Positions 54,146 through 61,962 of a stretch of DNA of 64,000 nt are shown piece by piece (positions within the stretch are counted from its first letter, which is position 1; each line of letters starts with the position of its first letter). The position numbers were made by a program, and so were the translations under genes. Below the pieces are notes generated by a model that saw only the letters and a program-made list of their open reading frames with translations, was not told the origin of the DNA and did not search any database. Where the stretch lies: assembly GCA_033063855.1 (NCBI GenBank), contig CP093831.1, positions 4,154,001-4,218,000 on the forward strand, given 5' to 3'. Source of the stretch: Smittia aterrima (lineage: Eukaryota; Arthropoda; Insecta; Diptera; Chironomidae).

Positions 54146-54708
54146 TTACAAACCAATTTCGACAACCTCCGAAGGGATTTTAACCCAGAAAGTTCTCATA
54201 TCTTGAACGAGGGTCAAGCTGAAAGAAAATCAATTGAACAATGTTCATTAAAATAAATATTTCGGAATACTTACAAGAAACGAACTTTTCCTGTAAAACC
54301 ATCGGGTTGCCAGTTGAGTGAAGCTGAAGTCTTTGGTTTGATGTTAACATGAGAGCCACTGTTTTGGCTGTTTTCGCCACTGCAATCTATGACTTTTGAG
54401 TCTTCTGTTGTTGACGAGAAACTTCCAACGATCGTGTCGTTATTAGCTTCATCTCTCGCTTGAATCATGTGTCCTTTAAATGTGTACAACGGATCGATAC
54501 TTTCGATACGAACATTAATCGTTTCTCCTGTCGGTGCCATTTTTGTTTTTGACAACACAAACTTCACTGGCGATGCTGTCGTTTGCCCAAGGGTACCGTG
54601 TCCGCGCGATGGATCCATGCTTTGACATGCTTCCGTTGGAGTTCCAGTAGGATTACCAGCAGCTTCTTTGAAAATCAAAACAGCGGCGATCACAAAAATA
54701 ATTTTCAT
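54146..54708 (-). CDS. Secreted Reeler-domain defence-like protein, copy 2
   Basis: The exons are 54708 down to 54275 and 54218 down to 54146 (73 bp), giving 168 residues. The signal peptide differs by one or two residues from copy 1. After PTGTPTEAC comes the Reeler domain: TTASPVKFVLSKTKMAPTGE, FKGHMIQARDE, a Cys in VIDCSGENSQ, then SLNWQPDGFTGKVRF, with the terminal FWVKIPSEVVE strand in the last exon. It is closest to copy 3, its duplication partner, with which it shares the DPSRGHG and VNIKPKTSASL stretches. The family role, binding microbes in haemolymph, is inferred only. It converges on the odorant receptor and lies head to tail with the downstream peptidase. Confidence 0.85.
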
Positions 54709-54780
54709 CTTGACTTGCTTCTTGATTTTTCTTTGGCGTTTGCTTAAAAGAATCTGTAGAGAAATGAGCTTGCGTGTCGC

Positions 54781-54802
54781 TTTTTATACACTCGCTTTAT
54801 CT
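54781..54802 (-). promoter_or_regulatory. GATA plus TATA proximal promoter of Reeler gene 2
   Basis: The minus strand reads AGATAAAGCGAG, then TATAAAAAG at plus 54788-54780, 73 bp from the ATG. A TCATTT initiator-like word follows about 23 bp later. The arrangement is base-for-base at the same spacing in Reeler gene 3. Confidence 0.7.
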
Positions 54803-55047
54803 GGCTTACAATTACGGTACTTCCCAGAATGTTGATTAAATAATGTTCGTTATCAAAATAATTCCCAATACATGATCTGCTCAAGCCCTGATGTTCAGAC
54901 TAATTGCTGATCAAAGGAGTAAACAACTTCGTTGATAAAATTTAATGTTTATTGGTTTTCCCTTGAAATCAATCTCGTTGATCTCATAATAACATTGATC
55001 TTGTTCTTGGAAAACCACGATTTATTTCTTGTTTACTTTATAAGAGT

Positions 55048-57521
55048 TTACCAAACTTCGCATTTTGCGATCGGATTCATTTTCGTTCCTTCTTTGCATT
55101 GGAAATCGCGGGAAAATTCTTTATTGTTCACCAATGGTCCATTAACTCTGAATTGATTAGGCGAATGCAGTCCTGTCAAGATTTTCGTCTTCAACGATTC
55201 GGGTCGGTAAACAGCGCACCACGTTTGAGATGATGCGATCCAGAAAAGTTGATTCGTCGTATAATTCAATTCTGGGAGTCCAGCTTCGGGTCCATGAGCT
55301 TTCACATAATTTTGATAAGCAAAGTAAGCTTCCTTCAATCCACCGTTATCTGCAATGTTTTCGCCTTGAGTGTTAATTCCATTTAATTGCAATCCTGTTT
55401 GCGCATCTGTGAAGTTTGCGTATTGATCGATGATACATTTTGCCTTCTCAAGATAAGCATCAGAGGTCGATGATCCCCACCAATCTTCCAAATTTCCATT
55501 CAAATCAAACTGTCGTCCTTGATCATCAAAGCCATGAGTGATTTCATGACCAATAACTTGTCCAATCGCACCAAAGTTCATGTAGCGAGGACGAAGTGCC
55601 GAAAAGAATTGTCCTTGAAGAATGGCAGCTGGGAAGCCTAAAGAAATATAAAATGAAGATTTCACTGAACAAGAAGCTTTTAAAAACCTTACGAATGCTA
55701 TTTTTGATTCCAGAATAAGCTGCGTTGATAACAGCGGCCTTGGAATGAGTTCTCCAATCAGTTTTGTTTACAACTTCACGAAGCTTCTCGTACTCCAAGT
55801 CAGTTGCAAAGACTTTAAGACTCAGAATCGATTCCAAATACTTTTCTTCGTCGACTGAGACTTTCTTGTAGAATTCAATGAGTTTTTGATCATCCATCAG
55901 CTCATCAGGGTAGCCAATATGCGTAACCATATTTCTCAGTTTCTGCACAGCCACTTCACGAATCTTCTCGTCCATCCACGAAACTTTCTTTAAAATATCT
56001 TCGAACTCTTCTTTAATCGTGTTCACCATCTCAAGCGCAACAGCTCTCGAATCCTTATTGAAGAACTTTCGAACATAAGCCGCCGATGTTGCAATTTCAA
56101 AGTTTGATGTCACAATATCTGTGCATTCCTTCCAACGAGGTTCTTCGCTTTGTTGTCCGATGAGTGCTCCAGCATACTCAAGTTGACGTTTTCTCAATTT
56201 ATCAGTCAAAAAGTTTGTAGACTCGGCAGCGACACGCCACATAATGTAATTAGCGATTGCACGTTTTGGAGTCTTCTTTATTAACTCTTCAAGTTGATCG
56301 TAGAATGGAAGATCGTAAACGATGATAACTTCATCTTCTGCCACTTTGCTGACTTCGGGAAGAATTGCGTTGAAGTACGAAAGCTGAGAATAAAACAAAA
56401 AATTTATAAAAGCTTTTTAAAAGCTTTTGAAAGTTTCCTCACCCAATCGTTGAAAGGATATTTTGTTTGAAGATCCTTGATCGAAATTAAATTGTACAAG
56501 GCAGTTGCGTTTCTTCGTTTCTCATTAGGAAGCGATATCTGAAAAAATAAATTACTAAGAGTTCAACGAACCGAACAAAAGCTCAAACCATTGCCAATCC
56601 AATTTCAAAGTCTAAAGCTTCTTTCATCTCCTTCTCAGCTCTTTCCTTATCAGCTCCATAAAGAATTGCTATATCTGTTTGGAATGAGTGGTAAGCTTTG
56701 ACGATGGGATTCTCGAGACCTTTGCGCAAAAACACTTGACTCAATCCAAGGTCAGATTGATCGATCTGAAATATTTAAGAATAAATAAAATATTTTTGAA
56801 ATCATCTGATCAACTCTTACATCAATTTTTCTTGTGCTTGAGTTCTTCAGATCGGTTCCCACAGAAAAGTCCATGACATAATCAGTCGAGTAGCCATGTT
56901 TGCGACATTCGATCGCTGCTTTGGTCCAACTCCACGATTTCTCATCCCAACTATCGCCTTTCACAACTGGCCAACCACCCATTGAATCCATGATGTCAAC
57001 CATAGCTTTCAAACCGCGTTTCTCAATCAAATCTGCGTACAAAATCAATCAGATCAACGATAACACACTTTGATAAGCTCTACCTTTGTTCATGCAAGAT
57101 TTGTAAAGTTTTTTGACCATCTTCGCTGGTTCAATGTCATTTTCATCGATCGGCGAGGTGATAATCGTTTTCAGCTGGTCTTGTAACACATCGCGAAGAA
57201 TGCTGAACGTATCAACGCCGACTTTATCATCAGGAATCGTTTGGGTCTTCAGATAGTTTCCACAAGCGAAGCTGTAGAAATCATCACAAGGCGACACAGT
57301 GTCGTCAATCTTCTTCTTCATCGCGGCGGCTTCTTCCATGCAAACTGGAGTCTTGCATACACCGACGGTCTCATGAGCAATCTCTTCTGCTGGAAGACTA
57401 GCCGCACTTGATCCTAAACAATCAAATTACACTCTGAAGAACTTTTCCTTTCGTTGAAGAACTCACCGTAGCTGAAGACAGCTAAAACCACAAAACACTT
57501 TTTTAACAACTCGACGCCCAT
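55048..57521 (-). CDS. Neprilysin-like M13 zinc metallopeptidase
   Basis: Seven exons on the minus strand: 57521-57467, 57413-57084, 57032-56821, 56765-56589, 56538-56443, 56383-55693 and 55637-55048. All joins keep frame, giving 716 residues, usual for M13. A hydrophobic N-terminus (about residues 5-17) acts as signal or anchor. The N-terminal M13 domain starts with SPCDDFYSFACGNY. The catalytic part has VIGHEITHGFDDQGRQ (HExxH), then GENIADNGG, whose Glu is the third zinc ligand, then LHSPNQFRVNGPL with the substrate-binding His and Arg, and the canonical CEVW end. The family's NAFY/NAYY substrate motif reads NAAY here. These enzymes trim small peptides at the cell surface or in haemolymph. 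The cytoplasmic tail is only about four residues, so it may be secreted. It is transcribed towards Reeler gene 2. Confidence 0.9.
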
Positions 57522-58028
57522 GATTAAAGCTTCTGATCCAGACGAGATATCTAATGAAACTGAAACTGATTTCTCGAAGCAACAGCGAATTTATATTGCC
57601 GAAAATCGTCTGTTAATCTTGAGAAGCGGCGGAACGGAGTTAGAAGTCGAATTTGTTTTGTTTCTCTCAAGAGAGACGAAGATTTAATCAGATGCGATAG
57701 ATTCGGAGAATCCCACACTGTCTCACTTTGTTTCATCGTTGATTATCTAAGATCAAAATCAACAAGAAGTGTCGGAAACTCGTTTGCTTAAGAACCATCG
57801 AAATCAATTATCAAAATAACACGTTTCGTCGCTTAAAGCTTAGACCCAACAATAACAACGAATTTCTTTGGTAGTTATGACTTGAGCCTTCTCATCTAAT
57901 CAATTAGAACCACGACTGACACTTTCAAATTGCTTAATTAATAATTAGAGAATTAAACGCTTTAGCACTTTTTAAAATTAAAATTTCTAATCTTGATTTA
58001 ATTTTTTAAAAAAGCTTTTAGTTGTGCG
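57522..58028. other. Divergent spacer between the peptidase and the gustatory receptor
   Basis: About 500 bp, with the peptidase core promoter at its left end. The receptor side has no TATA. A TTAGTTG initiator-like word sits just before its ATG. I see no other feature. Confidence 0.5.
57564..57595 (-). promoter_or_regulatory. TATA plus initiator core promoter of the M13 peptidase
   Basis: The minus strand carries TATAAATT (plus 57588-57595). A consensus initiator TCAGTT (plus 57564-57569) follows, its A about 28 nt after the first T of the TATA. This predicts a start near 57567 and a leader of about 46 nt. Confidence 0.65.
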
Positions 58029-59328
58029 ATGGATTCTCAACAGTTTAGACGTTACAGGAATTTATTTGAAGCTCTCGGCTTCGAGCCCTTCCTTCAAAAC
58101 TTCCAACTCGCAAAATATTGGATAATTTGCCAAACTCTGATTGCTGCTATTCAAGTCCTTGTGGTGATCGTTAATTTTGATTACATTCTGTACACTCAAG
58201 ACGAGATTGGAATGGCTTCTGACTTCATTAAGATTTCGTTAACTTTCTGTTCTTACTTAATGGCAATTTATGTTTCTTGGAAGAACGTTTCTAATGCGAG
58301 TTCCCATGACCAGAAACATTTACAAATCTTAATGGAGAAACTCTACGTGAACACAGATCAAATTCACAAAGATCTTCATCGAGTTTACTGTCGAAAGTTT
58401 TTCATTATAATGTCACTTTCAGTTATTGCATTAATGCAGGATATGATGTTCTTCAGTGTCGAAGGCGAATCTCAAACAATTAAATTTCTTTATTCGTGTG
58501 CTATTCCAAACATGTTTTGCTATTTAAAACATCTTCAAGCAATTTTCTACATTGATTTGGTTAACTGCTACTTTAAAGTTCTTCGCGATCAGATATCAAA
58601 TCTCTCCGAGTTAATTGAATGCAATGAAACTCGTTTCATGAGCTGGAAGTACAACAAATTCTTGATGAAACGTCTGAAGCTTTGTAGAAGCTTTTGCAAA
58701 ATTTTGTTCGACATGAACGCGTCACAAAACGAATGCACTGGAAAGTTTCTTCTGGTCACTCAAATCAAATATTACATTCATATTCTAGCGACGCTCTATT
58801 GGATCATTTTTCGGCTCTTCAACACAACTTTTGTACCTGAAATATGTGAGCAGAGTTTTAATGTTTTAGAATTTAAATTATTACATGTTTCTCTTTAAGT
58901 CCTCTCAGCTATCACTACAATTTTATTAAAGTTGATAGCTTTAGTGCTAATCTCTCATTCAGGAGAAGTCGCTGAGAATCAAGTTAAGTTCATCGCTCGA
59001 GATTTGCATTGCATCGCTTTATCGAAATGTTTCAAGGCTGAAAGTATCAACGAATTGGTAAAATTTGAGTTTTCGAGAGTTTTAAAAATTAAAACTTTTT
59101 CCTCTTTAGGTTGAGAGCTTCTCACTTGAAATTCTTGGCAAACCAATTGAGATTTCGGCTTCAAATTTATTCAGCATCAACTACCAGTCATTTGGATACG
59201 TAAGTGAAATATTTGAGATTTTCTTCTTAACAGTTTTGCTCTTTCAGATGATTTCAAGTGTAACTTGGTCTGTTGCACTTTTTATTCAACTTTCTCCGAA
59301 ATATAAAACTAATGTTGACTTCGATTGA
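58029..59328 (+). CDS. Gustatory receptor (7tm_7 family)
   Basis: The exons are 58029-58845, 58900-59057, 59110-59199 and 59248-59328, all in frame, giving 381 residues. Hydrophobic helices include about 29-52 (YWIICQTLIAAIQVLVVIV), 60-80, 116-135, 150-175 and 240-262. A helix in exon 2 (AITTILLKLIALVLI) and one in the last exon complete the set. The C-terminus follows the gustatory pattern: FSLEILGKPIEISASNLF, then INYQSFGY, then TWSVALFIQL. The last is a degenerate form of the hallmark TYhhhhhQF. The three short final exons also fit the gustatory gene plan. These receptors are ligand-gated channels in taste neurons; the ligand is unknown. An odorant receptor is the main alternative, but the last helix argues against it. 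It converges on Reeler gene 3. Confidence 0.8.
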
Positions 59329-59382
59329 GGCAAAATCTTTAAGCAAGAAAAAATTTATATTTTATTTTAAATTGACAGTTTT

Positions 59383-59400
59383 TATTTCACCCAATAAATT
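59383..59400. terminator. Overlapping polyadenylation signals of two convergent genes
   Basis: TTTATT at 59383-59388 is the minus-strand AATAAA of Reeler gene 3, and AATAAA at 59395-59400 serves the gustatory receptor on the plus strand. They are 6 bp apart, so the two transcripts should overlap at their 3' ends. Confidence 0.5.
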
Positions 59401-59474
59401 TGATACAGATAACAATATCCAAGTAATATTATTCTGCCATCATATTTTGGAAGAGAAAAGGATTTGTATTCAAA

Positions 59475-60008
59475 TTACAAACCAACTTCGACAACCTCCG
59501 AAGTGATATTAACCCAGAAGGTTGAGAAATCTTTAACGATTGTCAAGCTGTTAGAAGATAAGATGAATATTTAATAAAGATAATTAGAAATATTTCGGAA
59601 TACTTACTAGAAGCGAACTTTTCCTGTGAAACCATTGGGTTTCCAGAAGAGTGAAGCTGATGTCTTTGGTTTGATGTTAACAAAAGAGCCAGTGCTTTGG
59701 CTGTTTGGGACATTACAATCAACCACTTTTGTTTCTCCTGCTACTGGTAAAACAACTCCTACGACTGTGCTGTTGTCAACTTCATCTCTCGCTTGAATCA
59801 TGTGTCCTGCAAATTCGAACAACGGGTCGATACTTTCGACACGAACACTGATCGTTTCTCCTGTCGGTGCCACTTTTGTTTTGGACAACACAAACTTCAC
59901 TGGCGATGCTGTCGTTTGTGCAGCGACACCATGCCCGCGCGATGGATCCATGCATGCTGAAGCTTCTTTGAAAATCAAAGCAGCGACGATCACAAAAATA
60001 ATTTTCAT
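59475..60008 (-). CDS. Secreted Reeler-domain defence-like protein, copy 3
   Basis: The exons are 60008 down to 59608 and 59547 down to 59475 (73 bp), giving 157 residues. It is the duplicate of copy 2. The pre-domain linker is shorter: the signal peptide runs straight into ACMDPSRGHGVAAQTTASP, so the PTGTP segment is missing and the first Cys is almost at the predicted cleavage site. The domain otherwise keeps KFVLSKTKVAPTGETI, GHMIQARDEV, the VVDCN Cys and GFTGKVRF. FKGH has become FAGH and NWQP has become FWKP. All splice signals are intact, so I consider it functional. Confidence 0.85.
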
Positions 60009-60080
60009 CTTGACTTGCTTGTTATTCTTCCTTTGGCGTTTGCTTAAAAGAATCTGTAGAGAAATGAGCTTTCATCCGAC

Positions 60081-60102
60081 TTTTTATAGATTCGCTTTAT
60101 CT
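60081..60102 (-). promoter_or_regulatory. GATA plus TATA proximal promoter of Reeler gene 3
   Basis: The minus strand reads AGATAAAGCGAATC, then TATAAAAAG (plus 60088-60080), 73 bp from the ATG as in copy 2. The leader sequence GCTCATTTCTCTACAGATTC is shared with copy 2. Confidence 0.7.
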
Positions 60103-60319
60103 GAGTTGTAGCTTCCCCGCGTATTGGCTGATAGAACAATTCCCAGTAAAAAAATCAGCTCACATCATTAATCTGATGATCAGGCTCATTGCTGAGTAAA
60201 CAACTTGTTTATTTGGAGTTTCCCTTTGAAATCAATCTCGTAGTTCTCATTACCTCGATAATAACATTGATTATATTCTTGGAAAAACGCGATTTATTTC
60301 TTGTTTACTTTATAAGAGT

Positions 60320-60376
60320 TTACCAAACTTCGCATTTTGCGATCGGATTCATTTTCGTTTCTTCTTTGCTTTGGAA
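60320..60376 (-). pseudogene. Relic of the M13 peptidase 3' end
   Basis: On the minus strand, 17 codons plus a stop match the end of the intact peptidase (QSKEETKMNPIAKCEVW against QCKEGTKMNPIAKCEVW). Homology continues downstream into the flank and stops abruptly on the upstream side. Over about 85 bp (55018-55102 against its copy) I count two mismatches. There is no HExxH part, so it cannot encode an enzyme. Confidence 0.8.
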
Positions 60377-60466
60377 TTTATCGCTCGACCCACTTGAAAT
60401 TCCTAGAAAAACATTGGACTTTTCTTAATATCAGTTTTATTCTTTCAGATGATTTCTAATGTTCAT
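60377..60466 (+). pseudogene. Relic of gustatory receptor exons 2 to 4
   Basis: ATCGCTCGA at 60380-60388 matches exon 2 of the intact receptor at 58992. Then ACTTGAAATTC at 60392-60402 matches exon 3 at 59123. Then the intron end with CTTTCAG and ATGATTTC at 60449-60456 matches the start of exon 4 at 59248. The intervening coding sequence is gone and an in-frame TAA follows the exon 3 piece. The relic ends about 10 bp before the stop codon of the second F-box-like gene. Confidence 0.7.
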
Positions 60467-60472
60467 AAGATT

Positions 60473-61861
60473 TCAAATAGTTTTTAAAAAATTCTCTTTC
60501 GTTGAAGTTTTGATTTCGATGCTTCGATTGCATTGAGCTCTTCGAGATTCCTTCACAACTTTATCAAAAAGTTCTTTCAAATTGATGAACCTGAAGCCGT
60601 GGCACTCCAAATTTGCTGATGCCCAGAAATAAGAGAATCGCTCTAGATTCTGCGAGACAACGACGGTGAAGAAGAAGTGATGCGTACTGACCTTTCCAAT
60701 GAAAATGGATCGAAGATTGATAAAGCTGTTAGCGACGAACTGGATCATTTCATCTTTTACTTCATCTGCAATGAACGTTGTGATACTTTTGTTCTTCATA
60801 AACTTCAGCTTACTGGAGTCGCCATCCAGTTTATCGATTTCCAAGCAACTTAAGTTGGACAACGACCTGATAATTCGATTCAGATCTTCTGCGAAGCAAG
60901 TTCCCATTCGTAATGTCGTCAGTGAGTTTGAATGCAGTTTAAGAAACTTCATGTAGTGGATACGAGTCTTTGGTTCCCATTTATTAGCTGGAAATTCATT
61001 GTCGAGAGCGATCGGAGTCTGAAGGTGATCAAAGATTGAAAGCTTCTTCAAGCGAAAGAGTGAAAATGTTGTGATGTCTTGTTCGAAGTAATTGATGTAC
61101 GAGTTCTCGTAAAGTGTTAGCTCCTCAAGCTGTGGATTTTGTACAAAGCAGTACGAGAGAGCATTTGGATCGAGTCCGTCAACGGAGAGTTGCTTAAGTG
61201 ATTGGATATATCCAAAATTGCAGGAAAGTCGACCACATGAGACGTGTACGTCTAATGACTCCAGCTTAAAGAACGGGAATGCTTTGTTGAGGATCGTGTT
61301 GAAGCCTCCAATCTTTTCCAACTTGAGATGAACAATGGAACTTGCAAACTTACTCAGAATCTTGTCGATGGATTTATTGATTGAATTGCTGTTTTTAATT
61401 GCGATGTGCACATTCGAAAATCGACGAGGGCTTCTCAGCAACAAAGGCAGATCTTCTTCCTTGAATGATTCCTTGTTTAAAAAGTCAACTTTCAGATCCA
61501 GCTTCATCGCGAAAGTCTCTGACTTTGAGATCTTGTGATACCACAACTTTGATACTAAAGAAGCTGATTTCAGATCAGATCCAGATAGAAGCTGTAAAAC
61601 TCTTTTTTGCGCTTCTTCAGGAATTTCTACACCGAAAGGATCAGTTGTTGATTGTTCCAGAAGCGATTCGTCTTCTTCATCTTCCTCTTCAGAGTCGTCA
61701 TCAGTTATCTCGAAAGAATCTTTTTCTTTCTTACGCGTTGAGAGATCAATCAAAGTGTTATCAAAAGTAATTTCATCAAATGAATCGTCTGATTGACTGC
61801 TGCCACTATCACTGACGTCTGATGAAGCGTCGCTATCAAAATTGAAATATTGTTGCTCCAT
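60473..61861 (-). CDS. F-box / leucine-rich-repeat-like protein, second gene
   Basis: A single exon of 462 residues. The first 80 or so residues are strongly acidic and serine-rich (DSDASSDVSDSGSSQSDD, then a DSEEEDEEDE run). An F-box pattern spans about 77-115 (IPEEAQKRVLQLLSGSDL, then SASLVSKLWYHKISKS). Irregular leucine-rich segments follow: FFKLESLDV, LKQLSVDGL, LEELTLYE, LTTLRMG and LSCLEID. F-box proteins act as SCF substrate receptors; no orthologue is recognised. It shares plan and single-exon structure with the gene at 50127-51656 but differs strongly in sequence and has no myristoylation pattern. Its 3' end abuts the duplication relics. Its start codon faces the orphan repeat gene across 101 bp. 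Confidence 0.78.
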   Translation of the reverse strand: MEQQYFNFDSDASSDVSDSGSSQSDDSFDEITFDNTLIDLSTRKKEKDSFEITDDDSEEEDEEDESLLEQSTTDPFGVEIPEEAQKRVLQLLSGSDLKSASLVSKLWYHKISKSETFAMKLDLKVDFLNKESFKEEDLPLLLRSPRRFSNVHIAIKNSNSINKSIDKILSKFASSIVHLKLEKIGGFNTILNKAFPFFKLESLDVHVSCGRLSCNFGYIQSLKQLSVDGLDPNALSYCFVQNPQLEELTLYENSYINYFEQDITTFSLFRLKKLSIFDHLQTPIALDNEFPANKWEPKTRIHYMKFLKLHSNSLTTLRMGTCFAEDLNRIIRSLSNLSCLEIDKLDGDSSKLKFMKNKSITTFIADEVKDEMIQFVANSFINLRSIFIGKVSTHHFFFTVVVSQNLERFSYFWASANLECHGFRFINLKELFDKVVKESRRAQCNRSIEIKTSTKENFLKTI

Positions 61862-61962
61862 AATTCTGGAAGCTTTCAGAATTTTTTTTAACTTGTTTGT
61901 TGATGTTTTTTATGATTTTGAGGTTAAATACTTTCAACTTGTATTTTCTTGTAGTGACTTCA
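61862..61962. promoter_or_regulatory. Compact divergent intergenic region
   Basis: Only 101 bp separate the start codon of the F-box-like gene (minus) from that of the repeat gene (plus). I see no TATA box. A TTTTCTTGTAG just before the plus-strand ATG resembles a splice acceptor, so the plus gene could have an upstream leader exon. Confidence 0.45.

Larger units (their letters stand above)
53992..59328. repeat. Unit A of a tandem segmental duplication (complete copy)
   Basis: A block of about 5.3 kb holds Reeler gene 2, the M13 peptidase and the gustatory receptor. Its left end (from about 53992) resembles sequence directly after the receptor stop at 59328. Its Reeler gene, the promoter and the sequence to the peptidase stop recur at an offset of about 5.3 kb in unit B. 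Matching landmarks are Reeler start codons 54708 and 60008, TATA boxes 54781 and 60081, and peptidase stops 55048 and 60320. Confidence 0.8.
59329..60470. repeat. Unit B of the tandem segmental duplication (collapsed copy)
   Basis: It repeats unit A in the same order: the Reeler 3' flank, an intact Reeler gene, its promoter and intergenic sequence, and a peptidase 3' tail. It then jumps to pieces of the gustatory receptor and stops a few bases before the second F-box-like gene. About 3.9 kb between the peptidase tail and receptor exon 2 is missing relative to unit A. Confidence 0.8.

Noticed and set aside
55544..55666. Continuation of peptidase exon 6 frame into a tail ending before the HExxH exon
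   Set aside because: It is intron read-through. Splicing at 55693 to 55637 restores the M13 sequence and the zinc motif.
60189..60428. Plus-strand frames at 54932-55156 and 60189-60428 that resemble each other
   Set aside because: The similarity comes from the segmental duplication. On the minus strand the same DNA encodes the peptidase tail, so the plus frames are shadows.
61897..61962. Extension of the orphan gene to an upstream start
   Set aside because: The extra residues are hydrophobic and A/T-driven, and they overlap the promoter of the divergent gene. The ATG at 61963 begins the acidic protein character.
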